Source of the DNA: Castor canadensis
Lineage: Eukaryota; Chordata; Mammalia; Rodentia; Castoridae
Assembly (NCBI RefSeq): GCF_047511655.1
Contig: NC_133403.1
Location: 16,799,014 to 16,863,013 of the forward strand
Reading direction: 5' to 3'
DNA: 64,000 nucleotides
Both the position numbers and the translations under genes were made by a program. The notes beneath the pieces are model-generated. The model had not been told where the DNA came from, made no database searches, and worked only from the letters and a program-made list of their open reading frames with translations. This document shows positions 1 to 13,247 of this stretch, one piece after another (positions within the stretch are counted from its first letter, which is position 1; each line of letters starts with the position of its first letter).

Positions 1-1574
1 AAAAATTTCCCATATCAGTGTCTGTTATGTACTCTGTTCCAAATAATGCAAGTCAGCAGTGCTTCCTGGAAGTCATTAATTTTGGGTTTGGCTCAATGTT
101 GCTATTCTGAAGATAAACCATAATATATTGTCCAAGGAGGAAATATTCAGCATTCCTTGAATATGCCCAGTGTATGTCCGGGTGTCATGATACTTGTGTC
201 CAAGTGCATCACTGGCTTGCTAGAAACGTTTTCAATTCCAGTGATTGCTTCAGGAATAGACTCTGGTAGATTAGGGTTTCCTTCTTCATTGGCATAAAGC
301 TGGTAGTATGTCTTCTTTCCAAGAATATTGGTGGAAATGATGTCAGCTCACATGTTTTCCTAAGTTTGATGCTTTTTGAAGTCATAAAAGTGTCAGCACA
401 GTAGGGTAATGGGGGATTTCAGTGGGTAACTTTCATATGCATTGAATATAGGCAGAATTCATGTCTGTGTATATGTAATACTCATAGTGTAATAGTGCAT
501 TAATTTTTTTTTGTTCAAATAAATTCTTGTACTACACAATTTTTCACACTCATGGACTACATCCAGTCTTTAGGCATGCATAAGACTCCTTGAATTAAAT
601 CTCTCTTTAACCCTGTGTGAATGAATGGAATACAACACTGTGTCCTGGGGTTCAGTGACTTCTGGTCTTGTTCATCATTGCTATTCAGTAGATAGGAGTT
701 AAGATATGTGTTTGCGAGATAATATTATGATATCATCACTATGTGTGAGTGTGTGTGTGTGTGTGTTTGCATCTCTATGATAGTTCTTGTTCAATTTGCC
801 ATCGCTGGTGTTTAGAAATTACGTTAATGTCCAAAGTCATTTTGAAGAAAGTCTTGATTTGCTCTGATTTTATGTGTTCAGATCCATGAATGAAAGGTGT
901 ACGCTTTTGTCCCTGAGAGAATCTTTGAGGAAATGAATATGCTTCCTGAGTGCTTCATGGTATACAACAGTTTCTGGTGTGCGTGAAACCTGATGTTCAC
1001 TGGAGAGATGGTAACTCTTTGCCTGAGTAGGGAATACTAAACTATCATGGAGTATACCCAATGTGAGCCGGGGTACTTCTCAATCAAAGTGAATTAATTT
1101 CTTTGTCGACATGAAGTGAATTCATTTGGTCACTTTGAGGCTCTTGCCAGCCAGAGTCTTGGTTTGCATGTTTGATGAAGTTAGGAACACAGAATCCTTG
1201 AAACACAACTCCCTGGTTTCCAATGTGCTATATTTTGTTTCCACTTAAGGGAATATCCTCCCACATGATGGGAGATGTAGTTCTGGGAGGGAAATTGCCT
1301 CATCCAATGTTAAGGGCATTTTCCTCGCTGATGGCACCACAAAGAGCTTGAGGTGTTCTTTTACTCACCACCAGAAACACTTCCTGTCCTTCAAAATGTG
1401 TGTTGCAGATTGGTAGTTGTATAGAACAGGACAGAAATGTGATCCCAGTTGAAACTTGAACAAGCTGACGAGGGAAACTGGAGGAGAAGAGCAATCCTCA
1501 GAACAGAAGACCTTGCCAGGGAATGTCACACAAGTGGCTGGAGGTTGTAGCCTTTGGATTCTTTGAGCAAATGC

Positions 1575-1690
1575 TTAGCACTCCGACGAATCAGGAATGA
1601 CTAGGTGGTGATGTCACAGTGGGTTCACTACCCCTGGAACTTGGAGAGTCCTGAGGCAGCTCCTGCCTAGCCTGTTGCTATGGCAGCCCA
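1575..1690 (+). promoter_or_regulatory. Promoter-like block, unit 1
   Basis: This GC-richer stretch contains a CRE-like TGATGTCA at 1609-1616 and an X-box-like GTTGCTATGGCAGCC at 1674-1688. The inverted CCAAT has decayed to CGAATCAG. A second site, CACCATGGCAAC, lies at 2099-2110. Motifs were read by eye; activity is inferred. Confidence 0.4.
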
Positions 1691-3879
1691 GCCAGCCAAG
1701 CTGGAAAAAGGTGGAGGAAGGTGCCCCTTTCTTGTGTAGAAGACTTCTCAGTTAAGTGGGGCCTAGGGAAATGGAGCAGGGACATTAGCAGTGCATGGGT
1801 GACCTGAGGACATCAGGATTGGGGGATTCGATTCTTCACTGAGAGCCTAAGCTACCATGCTCCACAGTTTGGAGAATCCACAGTCCTTTGTGCCCTTTGG
1901 GCCTGGATCTCACCCAGCAGAACAGGCCGCCATGGATCTCACTGTGGTACACAGGCTGCCTTAATTACAGGGGCTCACACTGAACACCTGATCTCATGGT
2001 GTGCTGCTAGTGGACTGGTAGGGTGGAAGGAGACTACATGGAAGCCCAGACACCTGTTTACCTGACATCAGTTCTTCTCTGACCTGAGTGGTACATTACA
2101 CCATGGCAACGAATGTTTGAAGAAATTACTCTGATTCAACAGAGTTTCCTGGTATTCATGAAGTTTTGGTGCTGCTGAAAGATACTTTACTTAGATGAAA
2201 GCCCAGAAATTCACTTACACCAGAACACTTAATATTCATGGGACATAGCCACTCTGTGGGTTTGTTTGTGTCTGTGTGTGGGTGCAAAGTTGGTTGTAAA
2301 ATATTTCCCATATCAGTGTCTGTTAGCTACTCTGTTCCAAATACTGGAGTCAGCAATGCTTCCTGGAAGTCAATAATTTCAGGTTTGGCTCACTGTTGCT
2401 ATTTCGAAGATGAACTGTAATATATTGTCCAAAGAGGAAATATTCAGCATTCATTGAATATGACCAGTGTATGTCCAGGTATCATGATACATGTGTCCAT
2501 CACTGATTTGCTAGAAATGATTTCAATTCCAGTGATTGCTTCAGGCATAGACCCTGGTGGATTAGGGTTTCCTTCTTCATTGACATAAAGGTGGTAGTAT
2601 GTCTTCTTTCCAAGAATATTGGTGAAGTGATGTCAATTCACGTGTTTTTCTAAGTTTGATTCTTTTTGAAGTCATGAAAGTGTCCCCACAGTAGGGTAAC
2701 AGGGAACTTTCCACATGCATTGAATATATGGATGGTTCATTTGTGTGTGTGTGTAATTGTGAGTGTGTGTGTGTATGTGTGTGTGTAATACTCGTAGTGT
2801 CATAGTGTATTTCTTTGCTCTTTCTGATAATTTCTCATACTACACAATATTTCACACTCATTGAGTATATGCAGTGTTTAGGCATGCATAAGACTTCTTG
2901 AATTAAAATCTCTCTTTAACCCTGTGTGAACGAATGGAATACACCAGGGTGTCCTGTGTTGAAGTGACTTCTGGTCTTGTTCATCATTGCTATTCAATAG
3001 ACAGGAGTTAAGATATTTGTTTACTAGATAACAATTAGGATATCTTCATTATGTGTGTCTGCGTGTGTGTGTATGTGTGTTTGCGTCTCTATGATATTTC
3101 TTGTTAAATTTGCCATCACTGATGTGTAGAAATTAGGTTAATGCCCAAGTCATTTTGAGGAACAGCCTTAATTCGTTCTGATTTTATGTGTTCGGTTCCA
3201 TGAATGAAAGGTGTACTCTTTTGTCCCTGAGAGAATCTTTGAGGAAATGAATTCCCTTCCATGAGTGCTTCATGGTGTTCCACAGTTTCTGGTGTGCCTG
3301 AAAGCTGCTGTTCACTGGAGAGATGGTAACTATAGGGAATACTAAGCATTCATTGAGTATACCCAGTGTGTGCCTGGTACTTCTCAATCAAAGTGAATTA
3401 ATTTCTTTGTTGATATGACGTGAATTCATGTGGTCACTTTGAGCCCCTCCCAGCCAGTGTCTTGGTTTGCTTGTTTGATGAAGTTAGGAACACAGAAGCC
3501 TGGAAACACAACTCCCTGGTTTCCAATGTGCTATATTTTGCATCCACATAAGGGATTATCCTCCCACATGATGGGAGGTGTAGTTCTGGGAGGGAAATTG
3601 CCTCACCCAATGTTAAGGGAATTTTCCTGGCTGATGGCACTGTTAAGAGCTTGAGGTTTTTTGTACTCACCACCAGAAACACTTCCTGTCCTCTAAAATG
3701 GGTGTTCTAGATTGGGAGTTGTATAGAACCAGACAGAAATGTCAACCCAGTTGAACCTTGAACAAGCTGACAAGGGAAACTGGAGGAGAAGAGTGAACCT
3801 TAGAACAGAAGACCTTGCCAGGGAATGGCACACAAGTGGCTGGAGGCTGGAGAGGTGGGGCTTTTGATGGATTGCTTAG

Positions 3880-3990
3880 CAGTCCAACCAATCAGGAAAG
3901 ACATGGTGGTGGAGTCACAGTGGACTCACTATCCCTGGAACTTGGAGAGTCCTGAGGCAGCTTCTGCCTGGCCTTTTGCTATGGCAGCCC
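3880..3990 (+). promoter_or_regulatory. Promoter-like block, unit 2
   Basis: An inverted-CCAAT type motif CCAATCAGG lies at 3888-3896, followed by a degenerate CRE-like site (TGGAGTCA) and an X-box-like TTTGCTATGGCAGCC near 3973. The downstream CACCATGGCAAC is at 4397-4408. Confidence 0.4.
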
Positions 3991-6159
3991 AGCCAGCCAA
4001 GCAGGAAAAAGCTGAAGGAAGGTGCCTCTGTCTTGTTTGGAAGACTTCTTAGTTAGGTGGGGCCTAGAGAAAAGGAGCAGGAACATTAGGAATTACATGG
4101 GTGACCTGAGCACATCAGGATTGAGGGATTCCATTCTTCACTGCTAGGCAAAGCTCCCATGCCACATGGTTTGGACAGTCCACAGGCATTTGTGCTTTTG
4201 GGCCTGGATCTCATTAAACAGAACATGCCGCCAGAGATCTCACTGTGGTACACAGGCTGAATTGATTTCAGGGGCTCACGCTGAACATCCGATCTCATGC
4301 TGTGCTGCTAGTGGATTGGCAAGGGTGGAAGAAGGTTACATGGAAGCCCAGACACCTGTTTACCTGACATCACTTTTAACCCTGCATGGTACATTACACC
4401 ATGGCAACGAATGTTTGAAGAAATCACCCCGATTCATCAGTGTTTCTGGTATTCATGAAGTTTTGGTACTGCTGGAAGATACTTTACTTAGATGAAAGCC
4501 CAGAAATTCACTTACACCAGAATACTTAATATTCATGGGACATAGCCACTCTTTGGGTGTGTTTGTGTCTGTGTGTGGGCACGTAGATGGTTGTAAAATA
4601 TTTCCCATATCAATGTCTGCTGGGACTCTGTTCCAAATAATGCAAGTCAGCAATGCTTCTTGGAAGTCACTAATATCAGGTTTGCCTCAACATTGCTATT
4701 CTAAAGATGACCATAATATATTGTCCAAGTAGCAAATATTCAGTATTCATTGAATAAGCCCAGCGTATGTCCGGATATCATGATACATGTATCCATGTGA
4801 ATCAATGACTTGCTAGATATGATTTCAATTCCAGTGATCACTTCAGACATAGACTGGGGTGGATTAAGGTTTCCTTCTTCATTGACATCAAGATGGTAGT
4901 ATGTCTTCATTCCAAGAATATTGGTGGAAATGATGTCATTTTACTTGTAATTCTAACTTTGATGCTTTTTGAAGTCATGAAAGTTTCTGCACTGTAGGGT
5001 AACAGGGAATTTAAGTGGGACACTTACCACATGAATTACATACAGGCAGTGTTCGTGTGTGTGTTTGTGTAATACTCATAGTGTCATGGAATATTAATTT
5101 CTTTGCTTTTTGTAATAAATTCTCATACTCTACAATATTTCACACTCGTTGAATATATCCAGTGTTTAGGCATGCATAAGACTTCCTGGAATTAAAATAT
5201 CTCTTTAACCCTGTGTGAATGAGTGGAATACACTGGAGTGTCCTGAAGTTCAGTGACTTGTGGTCATGTTCATCATTGCTATTCAGTAGTTACGATATTT
5301 GTTTATGAGATTACAATTAGGATATCAATCACTCTGTGTGTGTGTGTGCATGTGCCTGTATGATATTCGTGTTCAATGTGCCATCACTGATGTGTAGAAA
5401 TTAGGTTTATGCCCAAAGTTATTTTGAGGAAGAGCCTTGATTTGCTCTGATTTTATGTGCTTAGTTCCATGAATGAAAGATGTACTGTTTTGTCCCTGAG
5501 AGAATCTTTGAGGAAATGAATATCCTTCCCAAGTGCTTCATGGTGTTCCACAGTTTCTGGAGTTCCTGAAAGCTGCTGTTCACTGGAGAGATGGTAACTA
5601 TTTCTCTGAGTAGAGAATAGTAAGCATTCATAGAGTATACTCACTGTGAGCTGGGGTACTTCTCAATCAAAGTGAATTAATTTCTTTGTTGACATAAAGT
5701 AAATTCATGTTGTCACTTTGAGGCTCTTGCCAGCCAGTGACTTGGTTTGTGTGTTTGATGAAGTTAGGAACACAGAAGACTGGAAACACATCTCCTTGTT
5801 TACAATGTGCTATATTTTGTATCCACTTAAGGGAATATACTCCCACAAGATGGGAGATGTAGTTCAGGGAGGGAAATTGCCTCATCCAATGTTAAGGGCA
5901 TTTTCCTCGATGATGGCACCACAAAGAGCTTGAGCTGTTTTTGGAATCATCACCAGAAACACTTCCTGTCTTCCAAAATGTGTATTGCAGATTGGGAGTT
6001 GTATACAACAGGACAGAAATATCATCCCACTTGAACGTTGAATAAGCTGATGAGGGAAACTGGAGGAGAAGAGCAATCCTCAGAACAGAAGATCTTGCCA
6101 GGGAGTGGCACACAAGTGGCTGGAGACTGGAGGGGTGGGGCCTTTGATGGAGTGCTTAG

Positions 6160-6275
6160 CAGTCCAGCCAATCAGGAAGGACTTGGTGGTGATGTCACAG
6201 TGGGTTCACTACCCCTGGAACTTGGAAAGTCATGAGGCAGCGCCTGCCTTGCCTGGTTACTATGGCAGCCCAGCC
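6160..6275 (+). promoter_or_regulatory. Promoter-like block, unit 3
   Basis: CCAATCAGG lies at 6168-6176, CRE-like TGATGTCA at 6190-6197, and an X-box-like GGTTACTATGGCAGCC at 6255-6270. Order and spacing match the other units. The downstream half-site near 6677 reads CACCATGGCAAT. Confidence 0.42.
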
Positions 6276-7613
6276 TTCCAGCTGGAAGAAGTTGGAGGAA
6301 GGTGCCCCTGACTTGTGTAGAAGACTTCTCAGTTAAGTGTGCCCTAGGGAAATGGAGCAGGGACATTGGGAGCACATGGGTGACTGGAGCACATCAGGAA
6401 TGGGGGTTTCCATTCTTCACTGCTAGACAAAGTTACCATGCCACACGGTTTTTTAGAGTCCACAGGCATTTGTGCCTTTTGGGCCTGAATCTCATCAAAC
6501 AGAACATGCCACCCTGGAAATCTCTGTTATACAGGCTGCATTGATTTCAGGGGTTCACAGTGAACACCCGATCTCATGGTGTTCTGCTAGTGGACTGGCA
6601 AGGGAGGAAGGAGTTTACATGGAAGCCTAGACACCTGTTTACCTGACATCAGTTTTCTACCCTGCATGGTACATTACACCATGGCAATGTATGGTTGAAG
6701 AAATCACCCCAATTCACCAGTGTTTCCTAGTATTAATGAAATTTTGGTGCTGCCGAAAGATACTTTACTCAGATAAAGTCCAGAAATTCACTTACACTAG
6801 AACACTTAATATTCATGGGACATAGCCACTCTGTTGGTTTGTATGTGTCTGTGTGTGGGTATGTAGGTGGTTGTAAAATATTTCCCATATCAGTGTCTGT
6901 TAGGTACTCTGTTCCAAATAATGCAAGTCAGCAATGCTTCCTGTAAGTCACTAATTTCTGGTTTGGCTCAACGTTGCTATTCTGAAGATGAACCATAATA
7001 TATTGTCCAAGGAGGATATATTCAGCATTCATTGAATATGACTAGGGTATATCCGGGTGTCATGATGCATGTGTCCATGTGCATCACCGACTTGCTAGAA
7101 ATGAATTAAAAGTCAGTGATTGCTTTAGGCATAGACTCTGGTGGATTAGGGTTTCCTTCTTCATTGACATAAAGGTGGTAGTATACGTTCTTTCCAAGAT
7201 TTTTGGTGGAAATGATGTCACTTCACGTGTTTTTCTAAGTTTGATGCTTTTTGAAGTCAAGAAAGTGTTCCCACAGTAGGTAAAGGGGGAATTCAGAGGC
7301 AAATTTCCACATGCTTTGAATATAGGCAGGTTTCGTGTATGTGTGTGGATAATACTCATGGAGACATAATGTATTAATTTTTTCATCTTTCTAATAAATT
7401 CTCCTACTACACAATTCTTCATACTCATGGAGTATATCCAGTGTTTATGCATGCATAAAACTCCCTGAATTAAAATCTCTCTTTAACACTATGTGAATGA
7501 AGGGATTGCACCAGGTGTCCTGCTGTTCAGTGACTTCTTGTCTTGTTCATCATTGCTATTCAGTAGATAGAATTAAGGATATTTGTTTACAAGATTACAT
7601 TTAGGAAACCATC

Positions 7614-7648
<35 letters not shown>

Positions 7649-8464
7649 CTGTTTGCCAATCTATGATATTTCTTGTTCAATTTGCTATCATTGATGTATA
7701 CAAATTAGGTTAATGCCCAAAGTCACTTTGAGGAACAGCCTTGATTTGTTATGATTTTATGTGTTCAGTTCCATGAATGAAAGGTGTACTCTTTTGTCCC
7801 TGAGAGAATCTCTGCAGAAATGAATGTCCTTCCCAGGTGCTTCATGGTGTTCCACAGTTTCTGGTATTCCTGAAAACTGCTGTTCACTGGAGAGATGGTA
7901 ACTATTTCTCTGAATAGGGAATACTAAGCATTCATCGAGTATACCCAGTGTGTGCTGGGTTACCTCTCAATCATAGTAAGTAAATTTCTTTGTTGACATG
8001 AAGTGAATTCATTTGGTCACTTTGAGGCTTTTGCCAGCCAGTGGTTTGGTTTGCATGTTTTGATGAAGTTAGTAACACAGAAGCCTGGAAACCCTATCCC
8101 CTGGTTCCCAGTGTGCTCTATTTTGCATCCACTTAAGGGAATATCCTAACACATGATGGGAGATGTTGTTCTGGGAGGGAAATTGCCTCATCCAATGTTA
8201 AGGGCATGTTCCTGGCTGATGACACTGAAAAGGGCTTGAAGTATTTTTGTACTCACCACCAGAAATGCTTCCAGTCCTCCAAAATACATGTTACACATTG
8301 GAGTTGTATAGAACTGGACAGAAATGTCATTCCATTTGAACCATGAACAATCTGACAAGGGAAACTGGAGGAGAAGAGGAATCCTCAGAACAGAAGATCT
8401 TGCCAGGGAATTCTACCCAAGTGGCTGGAGGTTGGAGGGGGCAGATTCTTCGAGGGAGTGGTTA

Positions 8465-8580
8465 GCAGTCCGACCAATCAAGAAAGACTGTGTGGTGATG
8501 TCACAGTGGGTTCACTACTCGTGGAATTTGGAGGGTCCTGAGGCAGCTCCTGCCTAGTCTGTTGCTATGGCAGCCCAGCC
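8465..8580 (+). promoter_or_regulatory. Promoter-like block, unit 4
   Basis: CCAATCA lies at 8474-8480, CRE-like TGATGTCA at 8496-8503, and an X-box-like GTTGCTATGGCAGCC at 8561-8575. All three motifs are present in the common order. Confidence 0.42.
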
Positions 8581-10694
8581 AGCCAAGCAGGAAGAAGGTG
8601 GAGGAAGGTTCCCCCATCTTGTGTAGAAGACTTCTCAGTTAAGTGGGGCCTAGGGAAACGGAGCAGGGACTTGAGGACATCAGGATTGGGGGCTTTCATT
8701 CTTCACTGCGAGCCTAAACTACCATGCCCCACTATTTGGAGAGTCCACAGGCTTTTATGCCCTTTGGGCCTGGATCTCACCAAGCAGAACAGGCTGCCTT
8801 GATTACAGGGGCTCACACTGAACACCCGATCTCATGGTGTAGTAGTATCAGACTGGCAAGGGTGGAAGGAGGTTACAAGGAGGCCCAGACACCTGTTTAC
8901 CTGACATCAGTTCTTCTCTGACCTGCATGATACATTACACCATCGCAACGAATGTTTGAAGAAATTACCCCATTCACCAGTGTTTGCTGGTATTCATGAA
9001 GTTTTGGTGCTGCTGAAAGATACTTTACTTAGAGGAAAGCCCAGAAATTCATTTACATCATAATACTTAATATTCATTGGACATAGCCACTCTGTGGGTA
9101 TGTTTGTGTCTGAGTGTGGCCATGTAGGTGGTTGTAAAATATTTCCCATGGCAGTGTCTATTAGGTACTCTGTTTCAAATAAAGCAAGTCAGCAGTGCTT
9201 CCTGGATGTCCCTAATTTCGGGTTTGGCTCAACGTTGCTATTCTGAAGATGAACCATAATATATTGTCTGAGGAGGATATATTCAGCATTCATTGAATAT
9301 GCCCAGTGTATGTCCAGGTGTCATGATACATGTGTCCATGTGTAGCACTGACTTGTAAGAAACAATTTCAATTCCAGTGATCACTTCAGGCATAGTCTCT
9401 GGTTGATTAGGGTTTCCTATTTCATTGGCATAAAGATGGTAGTATGTCTTCTTTCCAAGAATGTTTGTGGTAATGATGTCACTTCACATGTTTTTCTAAG
9501 TTGATGCTTTTGGAAGTCATGAAAGTGTCTGCACAGTAGGGTAATGGGCTATTTCAGTGGGTAACTTTCCATTTGCATTTAATATAGGCAGAGTTCATGT
9601 GTGTGTTTGTGTGTAGTACTCATAGTGTAATAGTGTGTTAATTTTTTTGCCTTTCTAATAAATTCTCATACTACACAATTTTTCACACTCATGGAGTATA
9701 TCCATTGTTTAGCATGCATAAAACTCCTTGAATTAAAATCTCTCTTTAACACTGTGTGAATGAATGGATTGCACCAGGGTGTCCTGCTGTTCAGTGACTT
9801 CTTTTCTTGGTCATCATTGCTATTCAGTAGATAGAAGTGAGGATATTTGCTTACGAGATTACATTTAGGAAATCATCACTGTGTGTGTGTGTGTGTGTGT
9901 GTGTGACTGTATGATATTTCTTGTTCAATTTGCCATCACTGATGTGTACAAATTAGGCTGTTGTCCAAAGTCACTTTGAGGAACAGCCTTGTTTCGCTTT
10001 GATTTTATGTGTACAGTTCCATGAATGAAAGTTGTACTGTTTTGTCCCTGAGAGAATCTTTGTGGAAATGAATGTCCTTCCTGATTGCTTCATGGTTTTC
10101 TACAGTGTCTGGTGCTCCTCAAAGCTGCTGTTCACTGGGGAGATGGTAACAATTTCTCTGAGTAGGGAATACTAAGCATTCATTGAGTATACCCATTGTG
10201 TGCCAGGGTAGTTCTGAATCAAAGTGAATTAATTTCTTTGTCGACATGAATTGAATTCAAGTGATCACTTTGAGTCTCTTGCCAGCCAGTGTGTTGGCTT
10301 GTGTGTTTTGATGAAGTTAGGAACAGAGAAGCCTGGAACCCACTCCCCTTGTTCCAAGTGTGCTCTATTTTGCATCCACATAAGGGAATATTCTCCCACA
10401 TGATGGGAGACATTGTTCTAGGAGTGAAATTGCCTCATCCAATGTTAAGGGCATATTCCTGGCTGATAGCACTGCAAAGGGCTTGAAGTGTTTTTGTACT
10501 CACCACCAGAAACACTTCCTGTCCTCCATAATGAGTGTTGCACATTGGACAGAAATGTCATCCCAGTTGAACCTTGAAGAAGCTGACAAGGGAAACTCGA
10601 GGAGAAGATGATCCTCAGAACAGAAAATCTTGCCAGGGAATGGCACCCAAGTGGCTGAAGGCTGGCAGGGGTGGATTTTGAGGGAGTGCTTAGC

Positions 10695-10790
10695 AGTCTG
10701 ACCAATCAGGAAAGACTTGTTTCACTACCTCTGGAACTTGGAAAGTCCTGAGGCATCTCTTGCCTACCTTGCTGCTATGGCAACCCAGCC
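10695..10790 (+). promoter_or_regulatory. Promoter-like block, unit 5 (CRE-like site deleted)
   Basis: ACCAATCAGG is present near 10701-10710. A short deletion removes the CRE-like site seen in the other units. The X-box-like palindrome near 10771 reads GCTGCTATGGCAACC, the closest in the array to the RFX consensus. The downstream CACCATGGCAAC is at 11196-11207. Confidence 0.4.
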
Positions 10791-11413
10791 TACCAAGCAG
10801 GAAGAAGGTGGAGGAAGGTTCCCTGTCTTATGTAGAAGACTTCTCAGTTAAGTGGGGCCTAGTGAAATGGAGCAGGGACAGCAGGATCACATGGGTGACC
10901 TGAGCACATCAGGATTGAGGGAATCCATTCTTCACTACTAGCCTAAGCTACCATGCCCCACGGTTTGGAGAGTCCACAGGCCTTTGTGCCCTTTGGGCCT
11001 GGATCTCACAAAGCAGAAGAGGCCGCCCTGAATCTCACTGTGCTACACAGGCTGTCTTGATTTCAGGGGCTCACACTGAACACCCTATCTCATGGTGTGC
11101 TGCTAGCAGACTGGCAAAGGTGGAAGGAGGTTACATGGAGGCCCAGACACCTGTTTACCTGACTTCAGTTCTTCTCTGACCTCCATGGTACATATCACCA
11201 TGGCAACGAATGTTTGAAGAAATTATCCCGATTCACTGGCGTTTCCTTGTATTCATGAAGTTTTGGTGCTGCTGAAAGATACTTTAGTTAGATGAAAGCC
11301 CAGAAATTCACTTACACAATAATACTTAATATTCATGGGACATAGCCACTCTGTGGGTGTGTTTGTGTGTGTGTGTGTGTGTGTGGTCATGTAGGTGGTT
11401 GTAAAATGTTTCC

Positions 11414-13247
11414 CATATCACTGTCTATTAGTACTCTGTTCCAAATAATGCAAGTAAGCAATGGTTCCTGGAATTCACTAATTTTGGGTTTGGCTCAACG
11501 TTGCTCTTCTGAAGATGAACCGTAATGTATTATCTGAGGAGGAAATATTCAGCATTCTTTGAATATGCCCATTGTATGTCCGGATGTCATGATACATGTG
11601 TCTATGTGTATCACTGACTTGCTAGAAATGATTTCTTTTCCAGTGATTTCTTCAGGCATAGACTCTGGTGGATTAGGGTTTCCTTCTTCATTGACATAAA
11701 GGTGGTAGTATGTTTTCATTCCAAGAATATTGTGGAAATGATGTCACTTCACGTGTTTTTCTAACTTTATTTCTTTTTTAGTGCTGAATGTTTCCACTCA
11801 GTACATTAAGGCCAGGCTTTCAACTATTGTGGATATCATTCCAAATGAATTGAAAAATAGCAGTTTTTCTGTGTGAGTTGGTTTGTGTCTGTCTGTCTTT
11901 GTGACTGTGTGCATGTGTGTGTAATACTCATAGTGGCATCGTGTATTAATTTCTTTGCTCTTTCTAATGCATTCTCATACTACAAAGTGTTTCACACTCT
12001 TTGAGTATATCCACTACTTAGGGATGCAGAAGGTTCCTTGAATCAAAATCTGTCATTAACCCTGTGGAAATAGATGGAATGCATGCGGTTTCTGGTGTTC
12101 AATGACTTTGCTGTTGTTCAACGTAGCTAAACAGTAGATAGAGAGTAAGAAAATCATTTACAAATTTACAATTAGAATATCACTAAGTTGTGTGTGTGTG
12201 TGAAATTTGTTGTTCAATTTGCCATCACTGGTTTCTAGAAATTAGGTTCATTCCTGAAGTCACTTGAGTAACAGTCTTTTGTCACTTTGACATTTTGTTC
12301 TCAGTTCCCTGAATGGGAGGTGTACTTTGTTGTCCCTCAGACAACCTTTGCAGAAATGAATGTCCTTCCCGAGTGCTTCATGCTATTCCATAGTTTCTGG
12401 TGTTCCTGAAACCTGCTGTTCTCTTGAGAGGAGGTAACAATTTCTCTGATAGGAAATAGTAAGCTTTCCTTGACTATAGCCCACATGTGCCTGTGTGTTT
12501 GTCAGATCATAATGAAGAAATTTCTTTGTTGGCAGGGAGTGAATTCAGGTGGTCACTTTGAGGGTCTTGGAGCCAGTGTGTGCCTTTCCATGTTTTGTTG
12601 AATTAGGAACACAGAAGCCTAAAATAACAACCCCTGGTTTCCACTGTGGGACATTTTGCATCCACATAAATGAATACTCTTCCACATGATGGGAGATGTA
12701 GTTCTGAGAGGGAAGTTGCCTCATCCAAGGTTAAGGGAATGTTCCTAGCTGATTTACCTGCAAAGGGCTTGAGGTGTTTTTGTACTCACCATGAGAAAGT
12801 CTTTGTTTTCTCCAAACTGTGGATTCCATATTGAGAGATCTTTGGAACAGGATAGAAATGTCATGCCAGTTCAATCTTGAATGAGTGAGGAGGGAATATG
12901 GAAGAGAAAAGCAATCTCCAGATCAGAGTACCTTGCCAGGAAGCTGCCACACAAGTTGCTGGAGATTGGAGGGCAAGGGGCCTAGAGGGAGTGCTCACGT
13001 GGGCTGACAAATCAGGAAAGACTTGGCTGTGATGTCACAGTTTGCTCACTGCCCCTGGAACTTGGAGAGTCCTGAGGCCACTCCTGCCTGGCCTGTTGCT
13101 ATGGCAGCCCAGCCAGCCAAGCAGGAAGAACCTGGAGGAGGGTGTCTCTGTCTTGTGTGGAAGACATCTGTTTTACTTGGGGCCTAGGCTGACAGGGCAG
13201 GTATTGCAGGAGCATATGGGTGGACCTGAGCACATCAGGATTAGTGG
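11414..13247. repeat. Divergent, truncated edge unit of the array
   Basis: The last unit follows the others to about 11,770. It then has a replaced stretch (about 11,780-11,890) and carries more substitutions than the internal units through to about 13,247, where similarity stops in mid-unit shortly after the promoter-like block. Edge units that are more diverged than internal ones are expected if internal units are homogenised by unequal exchange or conversion. The break at about 13,247 is therefore the end of the array, not a gap. Confidence 0.8.
13005..13110 (+). promoter_or_regulatory. Promoter-like block, edge unit
   Basis: The CRE-like TGATGTCA (13030-13037) and the X-box-like GTTGCTATGGCAGCC (13094-13108) are kept although this unit is the most diverged overall. 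The CCAAT motif has become CAAATCAGG. Confidence 0.4.

Larger units (their letters stand above)
1..13247. repeat. Macrosatellite-like tandem array, about 2.3 kb units
   Basis: The same landmark (a 'catatcag' following a TTTCC run) recurs at about 11, 2309, 4606, 6886, 9147 and 11414, giving periods of 2298, 2297, 2280, 2261 and 2267 bp. Units align along their whole length with scattered substitutions and small indels, so this is a true tandem array and not dispersed repeats. Each unit has three GT-rich microsatellite spots (for example near 750, 3060, 5335, 7615, 9885 and 12190) and one GC-richer block near its 3' third. No long reading frame spans a unit. The array runs off the left edge, so copy number is unknown. 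I do not recognise the family. Length and organisation resemble macrosatellites such as DXZ4-type arrays, but no sequence relationship is claimed. Confidence 0.93.

Noticed and set aside
1..13247. Array considered as a C/D snoRNA or microRNA cluster
   Set aside because: No box C followed by box D at the right distance with a terminal stem in any unit, and no strong short hairpin conserved between units by eye.
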